DNA of 64,000 nt from Streptomyces sp. DH41. Its GTDB lineage: Bacteria; Actinomycetota; Actinomycetes; Streptomycetales; Streptomycetaceae. The stretch's first letter is position 1, and the number at the start of each line of letters is the position of its first letter. Below the pieces are notes generated by a model. The model was given only the letters and a program-made list of their open reading frames with translations. It had not been told where the DNA came from and did no database searches. Of this stretch, positions 9,338-17,163 are shown in pieces. The stretch lies in the NCBI RefSeq assembly GCF_029813785.1, contig NZ_JARVKY010000028.1:1-64000 (forward strand). Reading direction: 5' to 3'. Position numbers and translations under genes: made by a program.

Positions 9338-10699
9338 TTGAGTACGGGATCCGGAGCAGCTTCCGCCCCCGCACCCGACGGCCACGACGACCCGACCACC
9401 CCCGACGCCCCGCGTCGGACGTCGATGTTCGCCTCCCTGAAGGTCAGGAACTACCGCCTGTTCTTCCTGGGCCAGGTCGTCTCCAACGTCGGCACCTGGA
9501 TGCAGCGCATCGCCCAGGACTGGCTGGTGCTCAGCCTCACCGGCTCCTCGGCCGCCGTCGGTATCACCACGGCCCTGCAGTTCCTGCCGATGCTGCTCTT
9601 CGGCCTCTACGGCGGTGTCCTCGTCGACCGCCTGCGCAAGCGGCCCACGCTGCTGGTCACCCAGTCCGCGATGGCCCTGACCGCGCTCTTCCTCGCCGTC
9701 CTCACCCTGACCGGCCACGTCGACGTCTGGCACGTCTACGTCGCCGCCTTCGCGATGGGCCTGGCCACCGTCGTCGACAACCCGGCCCGCCAGTCCTTCG
9801 TCGCCGAGCTCGTCGGCCGCGACCAGCTGCAGAACGCCGTCAGCCTCAATTCGGCCAACTTCCAGTCCGCCCGGCTGGTCGGCCCCGCCGTCGCCGGCCT
9901 GATGATCACCGGTGTGGGCACCGGCTGGGCGTTCCTCGCCAACGGCCTGTCCTTCGTCGCACCGCTGACCTGCCTGCTGCTGATGCGCGCCCGCGAACTG
10001 CACGCCGTCGAGCGCGCCCCGCGCGGCAAGGGACAGCTGCGCGAGGGCCTGCACTACGTCGCCGGCCGCCCCGAGCTGATCTGGACCATCACCCTGGTCG
10101 GATTCATCGGCACCTTCGGCTTCAACTTCCCGGTCTTCCTGTCCGCCTTCGCCGACGACGTCTTCGACGCGGGGGCCGGTGCCTACAGCCTCTTCAACAC
10201 CCTCATGGCGGTCGGCTCGCTGGCCGGTGCCCTGCTCGCCGCCCGGCGCGGCACCGCGCGGCTGCGCGTCCTGATCGCGGCGGCGCTCGCCTTCGGCACC
10301 CTGGAGATCGTGGCGGCGACGGCACCCGAGCTGTGGCTGTTCGCGCTGCTGATGGTCCCGATAGGCGTCTTCAGCATGACGGTGAACGTCACCGCCAACA
10401 CCAGCATCCAGATGTCCACCGATCCGGCCATGCGGGGCCGTGTGATGGCCCTGTACATGATGGTCTTCCTCGGCGGCTCACCGGTCGGCGCCCCGATCGT
10501 CGGCTGGGTCACGGACACCTACGGCGCCCGGGCCGGCCTCGCCGCGGGGGGCGCGGTGGCGGCGACCGCCGCGCTCGTCATCGGCCTGGTCCTGGCCCGC
10601 GTCGGCAACCTGCGCCTGTCGGTGGGCTGGCACCGGGGGCACCCGCAGGTGCGGTTCGTGCCACGCGAGCGGCGCGAGGAGCTGGCGCCGGCGGCGTAG
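9338..10699 (+). CDS. MFS transporter, probable drug efflux
   Basis: A 453-residue major facilitator protein with a hydrophilic N-terminus of about 30 residues and about 12 membrane segments. LYGGVLVDRLRKRPTLL is the conserved loop between helices 2 and 3. The N-terminal FASLKVRNYRLFFLGQVVSNVGTW stretch and overall layout match the large actinobacterial MFS_3/EntS-like group. It begins at a TTG with GAGGAGG 9 bases upstream, the likely coupled start after the MarR gene. Its substrate is unknown; pairing with MarR suggests export of a toxic small molecule. Confidence 0.9.
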   Translation: MSTGSGAASAPAPDGHDDPTTPDAPRRTSMFASLKVRNYRLFFLGQVVSNVGTWMQRIAQDWLVLSLTGSSAAVGITTALQFLPMLLFGLYGGVLVDRLRKRPTLLVTQSAMALTALFLAVLTLTGHVDVWHVYVAAFAMGLATVVDNPARQSFVAELVGRDQLQNAVSLNSANFQSARLVGPAVAGLMITGVGTGWAFLANGLSFVAPLTCLLLMRARELHAVERAPRGKGQLREGLHYVAGRPELIWTITLVGFIGTFGFNFPVFLSAFADDVFDAGAGAYSLFNTLMAVGSLAGALLAARRGTARLRVLIAAALAFGTLEIVAATAPELWLFALLMVPIGVFSMTVNVTANTSIQMSTDPAMRGRVMALYMMVFLGGSPVGAPIVGWVTDTYGARAGLAAGGAVAATAALVIGLVLARVGNLRLSVGWHRGHPQVRFVPRERREELAPAA

Positions 10700-10737
10700 C
10701 CGGTCCGGGCCCGGGTGCGCGCGGCCCGCAGGACCGG
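10700..10737. terminator. GC-rich inverted repeat after MFS gene
   Basis: CCGGTCC (10700-10706) pairs with GGACCGG (10731-10737), with further GC pairing inside. It lies between the convergent MFS and Uma2 genes, so it could stop transcription from either side. Confidence 0.5.
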
Positions 10738-10745
10738 TCCCCGGG

Positions 10746-11333
10746 TCAGTCGCGGGGGAAGTCGTCGGTCCTGAGCGCGAGGCCGACGACGGTGCCGGTC
10801 AGGTCGACGTCCTCGCCGAAACCGAAGCTGACGGAGCCGTGGTACTTGCCGTCCTGCGGCAGGGTGTGCAGGTGCCACTCGCCGGCGTACGGGTCCACGA
10901 TCAGGTACACCGGCACTCCGGCGGCCGCGTAGGTGTCCTTCTTGGGGCCGTAGTCGTTGCCCGCGGTGCTCCTGGAGATGACCTCGGCGACGAACTCCAC
11001 GTCGGCGGGGAGCCAGTGCCCCTTGTCGTCCCGCTCGGCGCCCTCGGCCAGGGCGACGACGTCGGAGGCGAAGCCGTTGAGATGCCCGGGGTAGTCCATG
11101 CGGACGTCGGACTTGACGCGCTTGCGCGGGTACCTGGTGCGCAGTTGGTCATAGATGTCCGCGATGATGTCCCAGTGGGTGTCCCGCTGCGGCGTCATGA
11201 AGATGTGACCCCCGACGATCTCGGTCTTGTATCCCTCGGGGACGGGCATCTTCTCGAGCCACTCGAACATGACGTCCAGAGTCAGCTCGGCGCTCTCCTC
11301 GGCCATCTCGATCCTGTCGTCAAGGACGGTCAT
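10746..11333 (-). CDS. Uma2-family protein (DUF820 nuclease fold)
   Basis: A 195-residue protein of the Uma2 family, which has a PD-(D/E)XK nuclease fold. Candidate acidic catalytic residues lie in the ASDVVAL and VEFVAEVIS segments, and a GPKKDTYAAAGVPVYLIVDP stretch is typical of the family. Streptomyces carry many copies, and their function is unknown. The ATG at 11333 follows GGGGAGGAGC. A truncated paralogue lies at 13200-13399, and the two genes share an identical 28-bp upstream element. Confidence 0.88.
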   Translation of the reverse strand: MTVLDDRIEMAEESAELTLDVMFEWLEKMPVPEGYKTEIVGGHIFMTPQRDTHWDIIADIYDQLRTRYPRKRVKSDVRMDYPGHLNGFASDVVALAEGAERDDKGHWLPADVEFVAEVISRSTAGNDYGPKKDTYAAAGVPVYLIVDPYAGEWHLHTLPQDGKYHGSVSFGFGEDVDLTGTVVGLALRTDDFPRD

Positions 11334-11370
11334 CGTGGCGCTCCTCCCCGGCCGACGCTCGACGTGAGCC

Positions 11371-11398
11371 CAGCCGCGCGGTACAACGATACGCACGG
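11371..11398. promoter_or_regulatory. 28-bp element shared with the Uma2 remnant
   Basis: This element, with core GCGGTACAACGATACGCACG, is identical base for base to 13433-13460. Both copies lie a few dozen bases upstream of a minus-strand Uma2 start. Each is also upstream of a plus-strand gene, thpR here and a 32-codon frame at the other copy. It may be a divergent promoter or operator. Read on the minus strand, TATCGT could serve as a -10 box for the Uma2 gene. Confidence 0.5.
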
Positions 11399-11450
11399 TG
11401 ACCAGGACACGCGCGGACGTACGCGTGTTCCCCAAGGGAGACTGGCCGGC

Positions 11451-12023
11451 ATGAGACTGTTCGCCGCCGTACTGCCCCCGGACGACGTCACCGCCGCCCT
11501 CGCCACCGAGGTGGCCGCGCTGCGCAGGCTGCCCGGCGCGGACGGGCTGCGCTGGACCGGTCGCCCGGGGTGGCACTTCACGCTGGCCTTCTACGGAGAG
11601 GTCGAGGACGACCTCGTACCGGACCTGTCGGCCCGCCTGGAGCGGGCCGCCCACCGCACGGCGCCCTTCGGGCTGGCGCTGCGCGGGGGCGGTCAGTTCG
11701 GGCACGGGCGGGCTCTGTGGGCGGGTGCGGAGGGCGATCTCGCCACCCTGCGGCTGCTGGCCGACCGCGCGGAGTCGGCGGCGCGCAAGGCGGGCGTCCC
11801 GATGGGGGAGCACCGCCGCTACACACCCCACCTGACGGTGGCCCGCAGCCGGGAGGCGTTCGACGTACGCCCCTACGTCGAGGCCCTGGACGGCTTCACC
11901 GGCCCCTCCTGGACCGTGACCGGCCTGGCGCTGGTGCGCAGCAGCCTGCCGACGTCCGGGGTGCCGGGCGAACAGCCCCGTTACGAGACGGTCGCCCGCA
12001 TCCCGCTCGGCGCGTCCGGTTAG
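11451..12023 (+). CDS. thpR: RNA 2',3'-cyclic phosphodiesterase
   Basis: A 190-residue protein of the 2H phosphoesterase (LigT/ThpR) family, which hydrolyses RNA 2',3'-cyclic phosphate ends and can ligate tRNA halves in vitro. Both catalytic H-x-T motifs are present, HFTL near residue 42 and HLTV near residue 125, and MRLFAAVLPP is a typical family start. The ATG at 11451 follows AAGGGAG. It is divergent from the Uma2 gene, and a 28-codon membrane peptide gene follows 10 bases after its stop. Confidence 0.9.
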   Translation: MRLFAAVLPPDDVTAALATEVAALRRLPGADGLRWTGRPGWHFTLAFYGEVEDDLVPDLSARLERAAHRTAPFGLALRGGGQFGHGRALWAGAEGDLATLRLLADRAESAARKAGVPMGEHRRYTPHLTVARSREAFDVRPYVEALDGFTGPSWTVTGLALVRSSLPTSGVPGEQPRYETVARIPLGASG

Positions 12024-12033
12024 GCTCGGGGGC

Positions 12034-12120
12034 GTGGACCCGAAGACCCGTAACCGGATCATGGCCGGTGTGCTCGTAGTGATGATGCTCGTGGTGGCGG
12101 TGGCGGCGGCGCTCGGCTGA
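12034..12120 (+). CDS. 28-residue single-helix membrane peptide
   Basis: A small gene starting at GTG with a GGGGG stretch just upstream, 10 bases after the thpR stop. The peptide has a charged N-terminus (VDPKTRNRI) followed by one hydrophobic helix (MAGVLVVMMLVVAVAAALG) that ends at the C-terminus. This is the layout of small membrane peptides that modulate larger membrane proteins. No function is known to me, and co-transcription with thpR is inferred from spacing. The start, site and hydrophobicity are seen; expression is not shown. Confidence 0.6.
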   Translation: MDPKTRNRIMAGVLVVMMLVVAVAAALG

Positions 12121-12155
12121 GCAGCCGTGAGGCGGCCGCCGCCACGGTCATGCCG

Positions 12156-13148
12156 TTACCAGGCGAACGCCTCCGGTGAAGGGCCCGGCCCCGGGAAGAT
12201 CTCGTCCAGCCCGGTCAGCAGCTCGTCCGACAGCTCCAGCTCCACGGCCCGCAGCGCCGACGCGAGCTGCTCCGAGGTGCGCGGACCGACGATCGGGCCG
12301 GTCACGCCGGGCCGCGTCAGCAGCCAGGCCAGAGCGGCCTCGCCGGGCTCGACTCCGTGCTTGTCGAGCAGGTCCTCGTAGGCCTGGACCTGTGCGCGGC
12401 CGGCGGGGTCGGCGAGGGTGTCGGCCGCCCGTCCGGAGGCGCGGCGTCCGCCCTGCACCTCCTTCTTCAGGACCCCGCCGAGCAGCCCGCCGTGCAGCGG
12501 CGACCAGGGGATGACTCCGAGGCCGTAGTCCTGAGCGGCCGGGATGACCTCCATCTCGGCGCGGCGCTCGGCCAGGTTGTACAGGCACTGCTCGCTGACC
12601 AGCCCGATGGTGCCGCCGCGCCGGGCGGCGGTCTCGTTGGCCTGGGCGATCTTGTAGCCGGGGAAGTTCGAGGACCCGGCGTAGAGGATCTTGCCCTGCT
12701 GGACCAGTACGTCGATGGCCTGCCAGATCTCGTCGAATCCGGTGGCGCGGTCGATGTGGTGGAACTGGTACAGGTCGATGTGGTCCGTCCGGAGCCGCTT
12801 CAGGCTGGCGTCGACCGCCCGCCGGATGTTCACGGCGGAGAGCTTGTCGTGGTTGGGCCACGCCTCGCCGTCGGCGCCCATGTTGCCGTAGACCTTGGTG
12901 GCCAGGACGGTCCTGTCCCGCCGGTCGCCGCCCTTGGCGAACCAGTTGCCGATGATCTCCTCGGTACGGCCCTTGTTCTCGCCCCAGCCGTACACGTTGG
13001 CGGTGTCGAAGAAGTTGATGCCGGCGTCCAGCGCCGCGTCCATGATCGCGTGGCTGTCGGCCTCGTCGGTCTGCGGGCCGAAGTTCATGGTCCCGAGGAC
13101 GAGTCGGCTGACCTTGAGTCCTGTGCGTCCGAGCTGCGTGTACTTCAT
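12156..13148 (-). CDS. Aldo/keto reductase
   Basis: A 330-residue NADPH-dependent oxidoreductase of the aldo-keto reductase superfamily, a TIM barrel. The catalytic tetrad region is visible: Asp in FFDTANVYGWG, Lys in VLATKVYG, and His in IDLYQFHHID. The C-terminal VTGPIVGPRTSEQLASAL segment is the NADP-binding region. Its closest type is the YajO/Tas-like group reducing aldehydes or ketones. The ATG at 13148 follows GGGG. A perfect TGGAGTGCACTCCA palindrome 20 bases upstream suggests control by a MerR-type activator, though none is encoded nearby. Confidence 0.92.
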   Translation of the reverse strand: MKYTQLGRTGLKVSRLVLGTMNFGPQTDEADSHAIMDAALDAGINFFDTANVYGWGENKGRTEEIIGNWFAKGGDRRDRTVLATKVYGNMGADGEAWPNHDKLSAVNIRRAVDASLKRLRTDHIDLYQFHHIDRATGFDEIWQAIDVLVQQGKILYAGSSNFPGYKIAQANETAARRGGTIGLVSEQCLYNLAERRAEMEVIPAAQDYGLGVIPWSPLHGGLLGGVLKKEVQGGRRASGRAADTLADPAGRAQVQAYEDLLDKHGVEPGEAALAWLLTRPGVTGPIVGPRTSEQLASALRAVELELSDELLTGLDEIFPGPGPSPEAFAW

Positions 13149-13167
13149 GGTCCCCAAGCCAACGACT

Positions 13168-13181
13168 TGGAGTGCACTCCA
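13168..13181 (-). promoter_or_regulatory. MerR-type promoter palindrome
   Basis: TGGAGTGCACTCCA is a perfect 14-base palindrome starting 20 bases upstream of the aldo-keto reductase ATG. MerR-family activators bind such palindromes in over-long promoter spacers. The exact -35 and -10 boxes are not clear. Confidence 0.45.
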
Positions 13182-13199
13182 GGCAAGCGGTCCGTGCGG

Positions 13200-13399
13200 T
13201 CAGTCGCGGGGGAAGGTGTCCGTCCTGAGGGTGAGGCCGAGGACGGTGCCGGTGAGGTCCAGCTCCTGCCCGGAACGGTTCGCTGCGGTGTCATGTGGAC
13301 GTTGCCGCCGACGACTTCGACCCTGAATCTCTCGGCGAGCGGCACCCGCTCCAGCTGCTCGGACCACGCGCCCAACCGCCGGGTGTTGGTGTCGAGCAT
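13200..13399 (-). pseudogene. Uma2-family remnant with internal deletion
   Basis: The first ~40 codons (from MLDTNTRRLG to VEVVGGNVHMTPQRT) match the start of the intact Uma2 gene at 10746-11333, including its EIVGGHIFMTPQR segment. The last ~21 codons (LDLTGTVLGLTLRTDTFPRD) match its C-terminus but in a different frame. The ~125 codons between, including the nuclease core, are missing, with the join near 13265-13285. The gene is therefore dead. Its start codon, GGAAGGA ribosome-binding site and 28-bp upstream element remain intact. Confidence 0.8.
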
Positions 13400-13432
13400 C
13401 TCGTTCCTTCCGGCTGCCCTCGTGGACGAGTA

Positions 13433-13460
13433 CAGCCGCGCGGTACAACGATACGCACGG
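13433..13460. promoter_or_regulatory. Second copy of the 28-bp element
   Basis: This is identical to 11371-11398. It lies upstream of the Uma2 remnant on the minus strand and 26 bases before a 32-codon frame on the plus strand. Weaker similarity to the first copy continues for about 20 bases past 13460. Confidence 0.5.
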
Positions 13461-13486
13461 CACCCAGGGCACGGGAGGACGCGCAT

Positions 13487-13585
13487 ATGCCAGAGCGGGA
13501 CAGTACCGACCACCTGGCCCGGGCGGTCCGGGCGATCCGGTCGGCCCACGGGGCGGGGGAGGCGGCCTACGGGGTGGGGGAGTAG
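13487..13585 (+). CDS. Possible 32-residue small protein
   Basis: An ATG at 13487 is preceded by GGGAGGA with a 7-base spacer, a near-ideal Streptomyces ribosome-binding site. The frame encodes a charged peptide beginning MPERDSTDHLARAVRAIRSA and ends at a TAG inside the tail of the convergent SGNH hydrolase gene. The 28-bp element lies just upstream. It may be a genuine small gene, or the truncated front of a gene lost with the neighbouring Uma2 deletion. No family is recognised. Confidence 0.4.
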   Translation: MPERDSTDHLARAVRAIRSAHGAGEAAYGVGE

Positions 13586-14247
13586 GGCCCGCCCAGCCCC
13601 CACGCCTCGTCCATCGCCTCCGCGAAGGCCTCCGCGATCTTGTGCTCGCCGCTCTCGTTGGGATGCGTGCCGTCGTACGTGTCCGTGTGGAAGTCGTACG
13701 ACACCGGCGGCGGGACCAGGAGCAGCGAGGAGCCGGGTTCGTCGAGGTCGGCGGTGGTCTTTGCGAGGAGTTCGTTGAAGCGGGTGACCTGCTCGGCGAA
13801 GGACGCGTCGGTCTCCACCCGGATGTTCGGGATCACCGGCATCACGGCCATGCGTACGCGCGGGTTGGCCGAGCGCGCCTCGGCGACGAAGGCCCGGACG
13901 TTGTCGGCCGTCTGCTCCGCGTTCGTGTAGAAGCCGAGGTCGATCAGGCCCAGGGAGACCAGGAGGACGTCCGCGCGGCAGGTCCGTACCGTCTCGCCGA
14001 TCAGCGGGGCCATGTGGTGCCAGCCCTCGCCCCAGCCGGCCAGGTGGGCGCGGGGGAAGTCGGGGTCGGCGTAGGCGTACGAGGTGGGGGCGTCCGTCGA
14101 CCGGTCGTGCAGCGTCTCGCGGGGGCCGACGAACGCGAAGGGGCGGCCGTGGGAGTCGCGCAGGTGTCGCCACATCCGGTAGCGCCACGTGTGTTCGCCC
14201 GCGCTCCCGATCGTCATGGAGTCACCGACAAACATGAACCTGAGCAT
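13567..14247 (-). CDS. SGNH/GDSL-type hydrolase
   Basis: A 226-residue esterase/lipase-like protein of the SGNH fold. Block I is FVGDSMTIGS with the catalytic Ser, and the C-terminal THPNESGEHKIAEA has the Asp/His-type block V (D in DGTHPN, His in TH). A secretion signal is not evident from the ATG at 14247. The middle contains ADVLLVSLGLIDLGF, where the usual GxND of block III is altered to LGLID, so the fourth family residue (Asn) appears replaced. The substrate is unknown. It is divergent from the secreted protein gene at 14348. Confidence 0.85.
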   Translation of the reverse strand: MLRFMFVGDSMTIGSAGEHTWRYRMWRHLRDSHGRPFAFVGPRETLHDRSTDAPTSYAYADPDFPRAHLAGWGEGWHHMAPLIGETVRTCRADVLLVSLGLIDLGFYTNAEQTADNVRAFVAEARSANPRVRMAVMPVIPNIRVETDASFAEQVTRFNELLAKTTADLDEPGSSLLLVPPPVSYDFHTDTYDGTHPNESGEHKIAEAFAEAMDEAWGLGGPYSPTP

Positions 14248-14347
14248 CCGCTCATCATGGATGATCGGCCTGGCCGGCGCGATGTGAGCCCGGCCACCTG
14301 GGGAGGCCCGCGCCGTGAACGCCCGCTCGGGATGGCAGTCTTGGCGC

Positions 14348-15331
14348 ATGCGCCGATCTTTCGCCCTCCTCGCCTCGGCCCTTCTCGTGGGCGCGTTCGC
14401 CGCGCCCGCCTCCGCCGCCGACGGGGTCGCCGGGAGCGACGGCTTCACGATCAAGGACCCGCGCATCACCGAGTCCAGCGGGCTCGCCGCCTCGCGTCTG
14501 CACCCCGGCGTCTACTGGACCCACAACGACCAGGACAACGGGCCGTACCTCTACGCCGTGGACGGCTCCACCGGCGAGACCGTCGCCCGCGTCGCGCTCA
14601 CCGGCGTCGGCTCGCCCCGGGACGTCGAGGCGATCTCCGTCGGGCCGGGCAACCGGATCTTCGTCGGCGACATCGGCGACAACCTCGGCGGCACCTGGCC
14701 GCACGTGTGGATCTACGAGCTGCCCGAGCCGAAGGAGCTCAAGGACCAGACGGTCGAGGCGACGCAGTACGTCGTGAAGTACGCGGACGGCGCCCGCGAC
14801 GCGGAGTCGATGGTCGTCCACCCGAAGACCGGGCGGGTCTACATCATCGACAAGAAGGAGGACGGCGGGCACCTGTACGAGGGCCCGGAGAAGCTGTCCG
14901 CCTCCGGTACCAACGTCTTCCGGCGCGCCGCCCCCGTCGAGCTCTGGGCCACCGACGCCGCCTTCTCCCCGGACGGCGAGCGGCTCGGCGTGCGCGGCTA
15001 TCTCGGCGGCATCTGGTACGACTGGAACGGCGGGAAGATCCAGCGCAAGGGGCGGATCAGCGTGCCGCTCGGGCAGGGCGAGTCCGTCACCTACACCACC
15101 GACGGCGAGAAGCTGCTGCTCGGCATGGAAGGTGAGAGCAGCCCCGTGAAGGCCGAGGACGCGCCCGGGAGCGGCGGCGAGTCGGGAGGCGGCGGCTCCG
15201 GAGCCTTGGGTGAGGACTCCGCGGGGTCCGACGGGTCGGGCGGGGACACTCTCAAGGTCGGGGCGGTCGGCCTGGTCGTCGCGTGCGCCGCCGTGTTCTT
15301 CGGGCTACGACGGCTCTTCCGGCGTAGCTGA
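14348..15331 (+). CDS. Secreted, C-terminally anchored beta-propeller-like protein
   Basis: A 327-residue exported protein. Residues 1-23 form a signal peptide (RRSFALLASALLVGAFAAPASA, cleavage before ADG). The body has repeated strand-like units with YWTHNDQDN, IFVGDIGDN and YIIDKKEDGG, resembling propeller proteins that act as esterases or binding proteins. A Gly/Ser/Glu-rich linker (about 270-298) leads to one membrane helix and the basic tail LRRLFRRS, so it is anchored at the C-terminus. There is no LPxTG sortase motif. Its 3' end overlaps the convergent TetR gene by 27 bases. Confidence 0.82.
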   Translation: MRRSFALLASALLVGAFAAPASAADGVAGSDGFTIKDPRITESSGLAASRLHPGVYWTHNDQDNGPYLYAVDGSTGETVARVALTGVGSPRDVEAISVGPGNRIFVGDIGDNLGGTWPHVWIYELPEPKELKDQTVEATQYVVKYADGARDAESMVVHPKTGRVYIIDKKEDGGHLYEGPEKLSASGTNVFRRAAPVELWATDAAFSPDGERLGVRGYLGGIWYDWNGGKIQRKGRISVPLGQGESVTYTTDGEKLLLGMEGESSPVKAEDAPGSGGESGGGGSGALGEDSAGSDGSGGDTLKVGAVGLVVACAAVFFGLRRLFRRS

Positions 15332-16102
15332 GCCGGCGGAACCGTCCGCCGCGCGCCGCGCGGCCACCAGGACCTCCAGCCCGTCCAGGATGCGCTGCAG
15401 CCCGAACTCGAAGTGGTCGAAGCCCGTGCCGAAGGCGTCCTCGGTGAGGGAGGCCAGGACGGGGTAGCGCCCGCTGGTCATGGCTTTCACCAGCACCGGC
15501 TCCTGGGCCTGCCAGAACTGCGCGTCCGTCAGCCCGGAACTGCGCTCGGCCTCCTCCCCGTGCACCTGCGTGCGGGCGGCGCCGACGACATACCCGTCGA
15601 TCATGATGATCGCCGACACCAGCTCGGGGTCGGTGAGGCCCATCGGCTTGATCCGGGTGAGCACCTTCTCCATGCCGTCCAGGGTGCTCGGGCCGAGGAC
15701 CGGGCGGGACTGGTTGACCTCCAGCAGCCAGGTGTGGCGGCGGTAGAGGGCGAGGGTGGCGCGGCCGAGCGCCTCCAGCGCCGAGCGCCAGTCGCCGTCG
15801 CCGAGGTCGCCGGGCTCCTGTGACGTGCGCTGCACACGGTCCAGCATCAGGTCGATCAGCTCGCCCTTGCCGGGGACGTAGCGGTACAGGGACATGGTCC
15901 CGGTGCCCAGTTCGGTGGCGATCCGGCGCATCGAGACCGCGCCGAGCCCGTCGCGGTCCGCGACCTCGACGGCGACCTCCACGATCCGCTCCAGCGTCAG
16001 GCCGGGTCTGGGCCCCCGGCTGGGCCGCCTGCCGGTGTCCCACAACAGATCGAGGGTGCGGCCGATGTCACCGCTGCCGCTGCTCTCCGTACCGCTTGCC
16101 AT
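15305..16102 (-). CDS. TetR-family regulator of the adjacent ABC exporter
   Basis: A 265-residue regulator with an N-terminal TetR helix-turn-helix (LERIVEVAVEVADRDGLGAVSMRRIATELGTGTMSLYRYVPGKGELI, about residues 40-86) and a TetR_C-type ligand domain. It is divergent from the DrrAB-like exporter operon. The shared 90-base intergenic region contains a CAGTTTA/TAAACTG palindrome and two direct copies of GGGTACGGTGTAC. This layout strongly suggests drug-responsive repression of the exporter and autoregulation, which is inferred. It starts at ATG 16102. Confidence 0.9.
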   Translation of the reverse strand: MASGTESSGSGDIGRTLDLLWDTGRRPSRGPRPGLTLERIVEVAVEVADRDGLGAVSMRRIATELGTGTMSLYRYVPGKGELIDLMLDRVQRTSQEPGDLGDGDWRSALEALGRATLALYRRHTWLLEVNQSRPVLGPSTLDGMEKVLTRIKPMGLTDPELVSAIIMIDGYVVGAARTQVHGEEAERSSGLTDAQFWQAQEPVLVKAMTSGRYPVLASLTEDAFGTGFDHFEFGLQRILDGLEVLVAARRAADGSAGSATPEEPS

Positions 16103-16107
16103 GGGGT

Positions 16108-16166
16108 CAGTTTAAATCCGCGAAAATAAACTGGGTACGGTGTACGCGCAATCGGGTACGGTGTAC
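16108..16166. promoter_or_regulatory. Divergent operator region, tetR/ABC exporter
   Basis: CAGTTTA (16108-16114) faces TAAACTG (16127-16133) across 12 bases. Two direct copies of GGGTACGGTGTAC follow at 16133-16145 and 16154-16166, 21 bases (two helical turns) apart. Each copy contains the small palindrome GTAC-N3-GTAC. TetR-type dimers are the likely ligand. Confidence 0.65.
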
Positions 16167-16191
16167 TCAGTTAAGGAGTGAAGGGGGACCC

Positions 16192-17163
16192 ATGAGCGAC
16201 GCACACGCGGTACGGGCCGAGGGACTGGAGAAGCGGTACGGCGACAAACGCGCCCTCGACGGCTTCGACCTGACCGTCCGCGAGGGCACCGTGCACGGCC
16301 TGCTCGGGCCGAACGGCGCCGGCAAGACCACCGCCGTGCGCATCCTGTCCACGCTGCTGAGGCTGGACGGGGGACGGGCCGAGGTGGCCGGCCTCGACGT
16401 CGCCCGGCAGGCGCGCGAGGTACGGGCGCGGATCGGCCTCACCGGCCAGTACGCGGCCGTGGACGAGGTGCTCACCGGCCGGCAGAACCTGGAGATGTTC
16501 GGGCGCCTGTTCCACCTGGGCGGCGGGCGGGCCCGTGCCCGGGCCGTCGAGCTGCTGGAGCAGTTCGACCTGACCGGCGCCGCCGACCTGGGCGTCGGCA
16601 AGTACAGCGGCGGCATGCGGCGCCGCCTCGACCTCGCCGCGTCGATGATCCTCGCGCCGTCCGTGCTGTTCCTGGACGAGCCGACGACGGGCCTCGACCC
16701 CCGCAGCCGCGGCGAGGTCTGGGACTCCGTCCGCGCGCTGGTGGCGAGCGGCACGACCGTGCTGCTGACCACGCAGTACCTGGAGGAGGCCGACAAGCTC
16801 GCCTCCCGCATCACCGTCATCGACCAGGGCCGGGCCATCGCCGACGACACCCCGGACGGGCTGAAGAACCTGGTCGGCGGCGACCGCGTCGAGGTCGTGG
16901 TCGCCGAGCGGGCCGAGATACCGAGGGTGGTGAAGGTGGTCGCCCGCGTCTGCGACGGTGAGCCCGAGACCGACGAGGTGGCGCTGCGGGTGCACGCTCC
17001 GGTCACCGACCGGGTGTCCGCGCTGACCGAGGTGGCGCGCACCCTTCAGGACGAGGGGGTCCGGGTGGAGGACATCGGGCTGCGCAGGCCGAGCCTCGAC
17101 GACGTGTTCCTGCGCCTGACCGGACACCGTACGAGTGCTGAGAAGCAGGAGGTGGCGGCGTGA
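16192..17163 (+). CDS. ABC transporter ATP-binding protein (DrrA-type)
   Basis: A 323-residue cytoplasmic ATPase subunit of a DrrAB-type exporter. Walker A is GPNGAGKTT (about residues 39-47), the signature is KYSGGMRRRLDLA and Walker B is VLFLDEPTTGLDPRS; the C-terminal domain is the DrrA type. The real start is the ATG at 16192 behind AAGGGGG. It overlaps the permease gene by 4 bases (GTGA), so the two are translationally coupled. The exporter probably removes an antibiotic-like or hydrophobic compound. Confidence 0.94.
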   Translation: MSDAHAVRAEGLEKRYGDKRALDGFDLTVREGTVHGLLGPNGAGKTTAVRILSTLLRLDGGRAEVAGLDVARQAREVRARIGLTGQYAAVDEVLTGRQNLEMFGRLFHLGGGRARARAVELLEQFDLTGAADLGVGKYSGGMRRRLDLAASMILAPSVLFLDEPTTGLDPRSRGEVWDSVRALVASGTTVLLTTQYLEEADKLASRITVIDQGRAIADDTPDGLKNLVGGDRVEVVVAERAEIPRVVKVVARVCDGEPETDEVALRVHAPVTDRVSALTEVARTLQDEGVRVEDIGLRRPSLDDVFLRLTGHRTSAEKQEVAA

